Below, one piece after another: positions 20,813-25,053 of a stretch of DNA of 25,053 nucleotides. The position numbers and the translations under genes are program-made. Under the pieces are notes generated by a model. The model was not told the origin of the DNA. It ran no database searches and worked only from the letters and a program-made list of their open reading frames with translations. Every line of letters starts with the position of its first letter. The stretch's first letter is position 1. Where the stretch lies: positions 1 through 25,053 of IMG/VR virus record IMGVR_UViG_3300021425_002343; one strand, written 5' to 3'. The stretch is from a virus.

Positions 20813-23494
20813 ATGCCATACGTAGACGCATTTTTTGATAGAGACGCTGATATTATCCGTTGTGTAGAACGCAAAGACGGAAAGCGTATGTATAATGAGT
20901 ATCAAGCAAAATACACATTCTACTATGAAGATCCACGTGGCAAATACAAAAGTATCTTTGGCGATCAACTACAACGTGTAGTATGTAAGAATACAAAAGA
21001 CTTTCGCAAGGAACTTGCTATCAATAAAGGCAAGAAAATGTTTGAGTCGGATGTAAATCCAATATTCCAGTGTTTGAGTGAAAACTATTTGAACCAAGAT
21101 GCACCAAAGTTGAACGTGGCGTTTTGGGATATTGAGACTGACTTTGATCCAGACAGAGGCTTTGCTCCAGTAGAAGATCCATTTATGCCAATCACTGCAA
21201 TCACAGTGCATTTGCAATGGCTGGATATGTTGATCACAGTTGCTATGCCACCCAAAGGTTTGCCATTTGAAGAAGCAGCAGCAATGTGTAAACAACGCTG
21301 GGGTGAGCAGTGCATACTGTTTCCAAATACAGAAAAAGGCGAAGGCGATATGCTGGAAGCATTCCTTGACTTGATTGAGGATGCAGATATTCACAGTGGT
21401 TGGAACAGTGAAGGATATGATGTTCCATACACTATCAACAGAATACAACGTGTATTAAGCAAGGATGACACAAGACGTTTTTGTTTGTGGGGACAGTTGC
21501 CCAAGCGTAGAGAATATGAAAAGTTTGGCAAGATGAGTGAAACATATGACACTATTGGTAGAGTGCATATGGACTATCTCAACTTGTATCGCAAATACAC
21601 ATATGAAGAACGTCACACATATAGACTAGATGCTATTGGTGAAATGGAAGTTGGTGAAAACAAGACAGTGTATGAAGGCACACTTGACCAACTTTACAAC
21701 AATGACTTTGAAAAGTTTATTGAATACAACAGACAAGACGTTGCACTGCTTGATAAACTAGACAAGAAACTGCGTTTTATCGATCTTGCAAATGAGATTG
21801 CACACGACAACACAGTGCTACTACAAACAACAGCAGGAGCAGTTGCAGTTACAGAACAGGCTATTGTTAACGAAGCACACAGACGTGGTATGCAGGTTCC
21901 TAACAGAGTGAATCATGAAGGCAATACAGCAGCAGCAGGTGCTTATGTTGCGTTTCCAAAGAAAGGCGTGCATGAATGGATTGGTTCAATGGACTTGAAT
22001 TCACTGTATCCAAGTATTATTCGTGCAATGAACATGGCGCCAGAAACTATTGTAGGACAAATACGTCCAGAGTTGACAGATGCATTCTTACACGATGCAA
22101 TGACATTGCAAAAGAAGAGTTTTGCGGGTGCTTGGGAAGGCAAGTTTGCCACACTTGAATATGATGCTGTAATGGAACAGCGCAAAGATGTTGCACTAAC
22201 ACTCGACTTGGAAGATGGCAGCAGTCACGTTTTGAGTGGTGCTGAAATTTACAAACTTATTTTTGACAGCAATCAACCTTGGATGCTCAGTGCTAATGGC
22301 ACAGTATTTACTACAGAAGTAGAAGGTGTTATTCCAGGTTTGCTAAAACGTTGGTATGCTGAACGTAAAGAATTGCAAGCAAAAATGCGCAAAGCAATTG
22401 ATGCAGGCAATGAAACGGAAATAGCGTTTTGGGATAAACGACAACTTGTTAAAAAGATTAACTTGAACAGTCTGTATGGTGCTATTTTGAATCCAGGTTG
22501 TAGATTCTTTGATAAACGCATTGGACAATCGACCACACTTACAGGCAGGCAGATTGCAAAACACATGGCTGCGGAAGTTAACAAGATTATCACAGGCGAA
22601 TATGATCACGTAGGCAAAGCAATTATATACGGTGATACAGACTCTGTTTACTTCAGTGCTTATCCTGTGCTAAAAGATGAGATTAAAGCAGGTAGTATTC
22701 CTTGGGGTAAAGACAATGTGATTACACTGTATGATCAGTTGTGTGAACAAGCAAACACAACATTCCCAGACTTTATGGCAAGAGCGTTTCATTGTCCACG
22801 TCCTCGCAGCGAAGTTATTGCAGCAGGTAGAGAAGTTGTTGCAGACACAGGTTTGTTTATTACAAAGAAACGCTATGCAGTGCGTGTGTATGACTTGGAA
22901 GGCAACAGAACAGACAAAGACGGCAAGTTGGGTAAAGTTAAAGCTATGGGGTTGGACTTGAAGCGCAGTGATACGCCAGTGTTTATGCAAGACTATTTGA
23001 AAACGCTGCTAGACATGGTGCTAGAACTCAAGCCGGAAAAAGAACTGTTAGAATCAATTACAGACTTTAGACGTGAGTTCAAAGAACGTCCAGGTTTTGA
23101 AAAAGGTTCACCTAAACGTGCAAACAAGATTGGACACTATCAGCGTCTTGAAGAAAAGCAAGGCAAAGCAAACATGCCAGGACACGTAAGAGCAAGCATC
23201 AATTGGAACACACTCAAGCGCATGAACGGCGATAAGTATTCACAAGATATTGTAGATGGTATGAAAGTTATTGTTTGCAAACTAAAACAGAATCCACTGG
23301 GCTATACCAGTGTTGCTTATCCAACAGATGAATTGCGTTTGCCAGATTGGTTCAAAGAACTGCCATTTGATGGAGATGCAATGGAAGAGGTTATCATTGA
23401 TAACAAACTTGATAACTTGATTGGCGTGCTAAAATATGATTTAGAAAGCACAAAACAGAAAACAACCTTCAATGATTTATTTGAGTGGGGATAA
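20813..23494 (+). CDS. 43: Replicative DNA polymerase, family B (T4 gp43 type)
   Basis: An 893-residue polymerase, close to T4 gp43 (898). Proofreading exonuclease: Exo I FWDIETD (D106, E108), Exo II HSGWNSEGYDVPY (D203), Exo III YNRQDV (D309). Polymerase: motif A SMDLNSLYPSIIR (D394), motif B KKINLNSLYGA (547-557), motif C YGDTDS (D608, D610), then KKRYAVRVYD. All catalytic acids are present, so both activities should be intact. The final residues TTFNDLFEWG resemble the C-terminal clamp-binding peptide of T4/RB69 gp43 (SLFDMFDF), which implies a gp45-type sliding clamp encoded elsewhere. Strong Shine-Dalgarno AAGGAG lies just before the ATG. No intein or split is seen. Confidence 0.98.
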   Translation: MPYVDAFFDRDADIIRCVERKDGKRMYNEYQAKYTFYYEDPRGKYKSIFGDQLQRVVCKNTKDFRKELAINKGKKMFESDVNPIFQCLSENYLNQDAPKLNVAFWDIETDFDPDRGFAPVEDPFMPITAITVHLQWLDMLITVAMPPKGLPFEEAAAMCKQRWGEQCILFPNTEKGEGDMLEAFLDLIEDADIHSGWNSEGYDVPYTINRIQRVLSKDDTRRFCLWGQLPKRREYEKFGKMSETYDTIGRVHMDYLNLYRKYTYEERHTYRLDAIGEMEVGENKTVYEGTLDQLYNNDFEKFIEYNRQDVALLDKLDKKLRFIDLANEIAHDNTVLLQTTAGAVAVTEQAIVNEAHRRGMQVPNRVNHEGNTAAAGAYVAFPKKGVHEWIGSMDLNSLYPSIIRAMNMAPETIVGQIRPELTDAFLHDAMTLQKKSFAGAWEGKFATLEYDAVMEQRKDVALTLDLEDGSSHVLSGAEIYKLIFDSNQPWMLSANGTVFTTEVEGVIPGLLKRWYAERKELQAKMRKAIDAGNETEIAFWDKRQLVKKINLNSLYGAILNPGCRFFDKRIGQSTTLTGRQIAKHMAAEVNKIITGEYDHVGKAIIYGDTDSVYFSAYPVLKDEIKAGSIPWGKDNVITLYDQLCEQANTTFPDFMARAFHCPRPRSEVIAAGREVVADTGLFITKKRYAVRVYDLEGNRTDKDGKLGKVKAMGLDLKRSDTPVFMQDYLKTLLDMVLELKPEKELLESITDFRREFKERPGFEKGSPKRANKIGHYQRLEEKQGKANMPGHVRASINWNTLKRMNGDKYSQDIVDGMKVIVCKLKQNPLGYTSVAYPTDELRLPDWFKELPFDGDAMEEVIIDNKLDNLIGVLKYDLESTKQKTTFNDLFEWG

Positions 23495-23495
23495 A

Positions 23496-23744
23496 ATGAG
23501 TGATGAACAAAAGCTAATACTAATTACAGACTTTATAGAACAAAAGTTACGTAAAGAAAAAGAATTAGAATTTTATCTAGAAGAACTGCAAAAATTACAA
23601 ACCAAGATTGGCTACCTCCGACGAGAAGTTGACCTAACTAATACTATAATAAGCATGATAAAGCATGAACAAGTTTATGATATAAAAGAACATATGATTG
23701 CAAATGATGACAATATTATTAAACTACCGGAGGAAGATAAATGA
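23496..23744 (+). CDS. Small coiled-coil protein, unknown
   Basis: An 82-residue protein that is almost entirely charged helix: LITDFIEQKLRKEKELEFYLEEL then KLQTKIGYLRREVDLTNTIISMIKHE show heptad-like Leu/Ile spacing. The chosen start (23496) lies one base after the polymerase stop with GGGG close upstream; an in-frame ATG at 23472 lies inside the polymerase gene and is less likely. The acidic C-terminal tail ends IKLPEEDK. The stop overlaps the next start as ATGA. It may act as a small multimer or a partner of a replication protein, but nothing in the sequence shows which. Confidence 0.75.
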   Translation: MSDEQKLILITDFIEQKLRKEKELEFYLEELQKLQTKIGYLRREVDLTNTIISMIKHEQVYDIKEHMIANDDNIIKLPEEDK

Positions 23745-24148
23745 AAGTAGGATTTACTTGCTCGACATTTGATTTGTTACATGCAGGACATGTGCAAATG
23801 TTACGTGAAGCAAAAGATCAATGTGACTATTTAATTTGTGCATTGCAAATGGATCCAAGTGTAGATAGAGCAGAAAAGAATGCGCCTGTGCAAACAATTG
23901 TAGAGCGTTACACACAATTAAAAGGTGTAAAGTATGTGGATGAAATTATTCCATATGGCACCGAAAAAGATCTAGAAGATATCTTGACAATGTATGATAT
24001 AGATGTTAGAATATTAGGAGAAGAATATAGAGACAAAGACTTTACTGGCAAGGATATTTGCCGTAAGCGTGAAATAGATCTGTATTTTAACAAACGAGAC
24101 CATCGCTTTAGCACAAGCGATCTTAGAAAAAGAGTATGTGAAGTATGA
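23741..24148 (+). CDS. Cytidylyltransferase-family nucleotidyltransferase (TagD-like)
   Basis: A 135-residue enzyme of the HxGH nucleotidyltransferase superfamily. GFTCSTFDLLHAGHVQML holds the HxGH signature (H14, H17) that binds the nucleotide phosphates. ERYTQLKGVKYVDEIIPY (55-72) and ILGEEYRDKDFTGK (91-104) follow the glycerol-3-phosphate cytidylyltransferase (TagD) pattern. RFSTSDLRKRV (122-132) corresponds to the family's RTxGISTTxLxxRI end. The length is that of TagD (about 130). The family joins CTP (or ATP) to glycerol-3-phosphate, ethanolamine-phosphate or sugar phosphates. The exact substrate cannot be read. A phosphomannomutase-like gene about 540 bases downstream hints at sugar-nucleotide or glycan chemistry. 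Confidence 0.88.
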   Translation: MKVGFTCSTFDLLHAGHVQMLREAKDQCDYLICALQMDPSVDRAEKNAPVQTIVERYTQLKGVKYVDEIIPYGTEKDLEDILTMYDIDVRILGEEYRDKDFTGKDICRKREIDLYFNKRDHRFSTSDLRKRVCEV

Positions 24149-24288
24149 ATGCAAAAGAAGATTGGGTAATCTTGCTACATAATATGGCAAGAAAACAAAA
24201 AGATCCTACATTACGTGAGATTGCCGATTACATAAGTGCGTGTATCAAAGCAGAAAAAGAATACAAACACTATACGGTGCAAGGATAA
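24145..24288 (+). CDS. Very small unknown protein
   Basis: A 47-residue frame opening with ATGA overlap to the nucleotidyltransferase. The peptide is helical and charged: NAKEDWVILLHNMARKQKDP then REIADYISACIKAEKEYKHY. It fills the whole gap between two coupled genes, and its end carries the AAGGA that serves the next start. Codon choice is like the neighbours. No family recognised. Gap-filling and coupling are the main support. Confidence 0.6.
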   Translation: MNAKEDWVILLHNMARKQKDPTLREIADYISACIKAEKEYKHYTVQG

Positions 24289-24292
24289 TACA

Positions 24293-24463
24293 ATGTGGAT
24301 ATTAGTGGTATTAAGCACATTTATTGGTAGTGATGAAGTTAGACTCACTTACTACGATGCTTATCAAACTGAAAACAAATGTTCAATTGAACGTTCTGTC
24401 TTAGAAGCAACATTTACCGAAGGTGAACAGGCGGTATGTGTTAAACATAGGAGCACAAAATGA
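24293..24463 (+). CDS. Small possibly secreted protein, unknown
   Basis: A 56-residue product. The chosen ATG at 24293 follows AAGGA (24281-24285) at a normal spacing; the frame is open further upstream, but the earlier ATG lies inside another gene. The N-terminus WILVVLSTFIGSDE is hydrophobic and short, like a weak signal peptide or membrane anchor lacking a basic start. Two Cys residues (CSIERS, AVCVKH) could pair in the periplasm. It overlaps the next gene as ATGA. No family recognised. Confidence 0.65.
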   Translation: MWILVVLSTFIGSDEVRLTYYDAYQTENKCSIERSVLEATFTEGEQAVCVKHRSTK

Positions 24464-24705
24464 CTTTTCAATGGGATAAAATTTATAAGTGGGAAGAAGC
24501 CTTTGAACGTGAGATTGTAGATTCTGTTGTTGAATATGTTTGTCGTTATTATGAAGTAGATGATTTTGACGAATTAACTGCAAACCAAATAGACGAAATT
24601 ATGGAATTTATGGAAGAGCTCAACGAATACAGTGTCCTACAAGTAGGATTTAGGCATTTAATAAATTACTGGGAAGAGGCATCTTATGAAATCGAAGACG
24701 AGTAA
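24460..24705 (+). CDS. Small acidic helical protein, unknown
   Basis: An 81-residue strongly acidic protein: WDKIYKWEEAFEREIVDSVVEYVCRYYEVDDFDEL, then ANQIDEIMEFMEELNEYSVLQVGFRHLINYWEEASYE. It is predicted all-helical with many Glu and aromatic residues. Small acidic proteins of this type in T4-like phages sometimes mimic DNA or bind host enzymes, but no family is recognised here. The 3' end overlaps the next gene by 20 bases in another frame. Confidence 0.7.
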   Translation: MTFQWDKIYKWEEAFEREIVDSVVEYVCRYYEVDDFDELTANQIDEIMEFMEELNEYSVLQVGFRHLINYWEEASYEIEDE

Positions 24706-25053
24706 ATTTATATTTGATGTTGATGGAACATTAACTCCAAGTAGACAAAAAATTGATCCTCAATTTGCAGAATACTTTCAATCTTTTGTGCATAGTAATA
24801 AAGTGTGGCTGGTTACAGGTAGTGATTATGCAAAAACTGTAGAACAACTTGGAGAAAAAATTTGCGAGTCAGTTGTAACTGTGTATAATTGTAGTGGAAA
24901 CGATGTGTATTTCAAAGGCAAACGTGTAAATTCAAAACCATTTAAGGCTCCTAAAGAGTTATACAAATTTATGGAAAGTTGGTTACAAACAAGTAGTTTT
25001 CCTTTGCGCACCGGAAATCATATTGAAGAACGTAGGGGCATTATTAATTTTTC
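24686..25053 (+). CDS. Phosphomannomutase-like HAD enzyme (eukaryotic type), N-terminal part
   Basis: The reading frame runs off the window after 122 codons. FIFDVDGTLTPSRQKID (residues 8-24) is the HAD motif I with nucleophile and acid Asp (DxDGT). WLVTGSDYAKTVEQLGE (about 42-58) is the motif II region. NCSGNDVYFKGKRV follows, where the phosphomannomutase family has NG-x-x-x-Y-x-x-G-K. The later EERRGIINF segment aligns with the family's EFRNGMLNVSP. These details match the eukaryotic-type PMM/HAD-IIB family, which interconverts mannose-6-phosphate and mannose-1-phosphate, rather than the bacterial alpha-D-phosphohexomutase. The ATG lies inside the preceding gene with AGAGG upstream. Missing its C-terminal half here, so substrate residues cannot be judged. 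Confidence 0.85.
   Translation, partial: MKSKTSKFIFDVDGTLTPSRQKIDPQFAEYFQSFVHSNKVWLVTGSDYAKTVEQLGEKICESVVTVYNCSGNDVYFKGKRVNSKPFKAPKELYKFMESWLQTSSFPLRTGNHIEERRGIINF

Noticed and set aside
20969-22990. Several minus-strand open frames within the DNA polymerase gene
   Set aside because: The plus strand encodes an intact polymerase with all motifs; the reverse frames are Cys/His/Phe-rich shadows with no start signals.
1-25053. tRNA genes, CRISPR arrays, insertion sequences, attachment sites
   Set aside because: No cloverleaf-like sequences with conserved T-loops, no regular direct repeats and no transposase or integrase motifs were noticed; the genes are packed too tightly to leave space for them.

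Overview
This window looks like part of a T4-like (contractile-tail, lytic) marine phage genome. It is AT-rich and almost fully coding, and nearly all genes lie on one strand with start and stop codons touching (ATGA, TAATG). The T4-like assignment rests on a gp43-type family B DNA polymerase with a C-terminal clamp-binding tail, a DsbA-like DNA-binding protein, a ThyA-type thymidylate synthase, late-promoter motifs close to T4 TATAAATA, and a cluster of proteins whose N-termini resemble T4 capsid-targeting sequences. PhoH, peptide deformylase, DnaJ, a ferredoxin-NADP reductase and the codon bias fit a marine host. An alphaproteobacterium such as SAR11 is plausible, but that is inference.

Layout. 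1-1191: end of thymidylate synthase, a flavodoxin/ferredoxin reductase and a small conserved protein (nucleotide and redox metabolism). 1195-1917 (minus): PhoH-type ATPase, with a divergent regulatory region at 1918-2065 that holds a leader hairpin and late-type motifs on both strands. 2066-6083: late operon with two unknown proteins, a Cys-rich mini-protein missed by length filters, and a lysis cassette (GH19 endolysin, small membrane proteins, overlapping i-spanin and o-spanin, an EF-hand membrane protein). 6103-9656: protein-quality module with DnaJ co-chaperone, peptide deformylase and a ClpA-type unfoldase that keeps the ClpP-docking tripeptide.

9634-20212: a long, translationally coupled run of virion or head-associated unknowns. 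At least eight begin with a short peptide ending in (L/I)-x-E, as in the T4 internal proteins cleaved by the gp21 prohead protease. The best new hypothesis in this window is therefore a large set of head-packaged, possibly injected proteins. The set includes an 882-residue protein, a membrane protein, a Cys-cluster protein and a DUF5661-like protein. A degenerate pterin dehydratase homologue without such a leader sits among them.

20209-25053: a near-consensus sigma70 promoter opens the replication region: dsbA-like gene, membrane protein, DNA polymerase, coiled-coil protein, a TagD-like nucleotidyltransferase, four small proteins and the start of a eukaryotic-type phosphomannomutase-like HAD enzyme that runs off the window. 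No tRNA, rRNA, CRISPR array, insertion sequence or attachment site was seen. The only non-coding stretches are short; the longest is 1918-2065.
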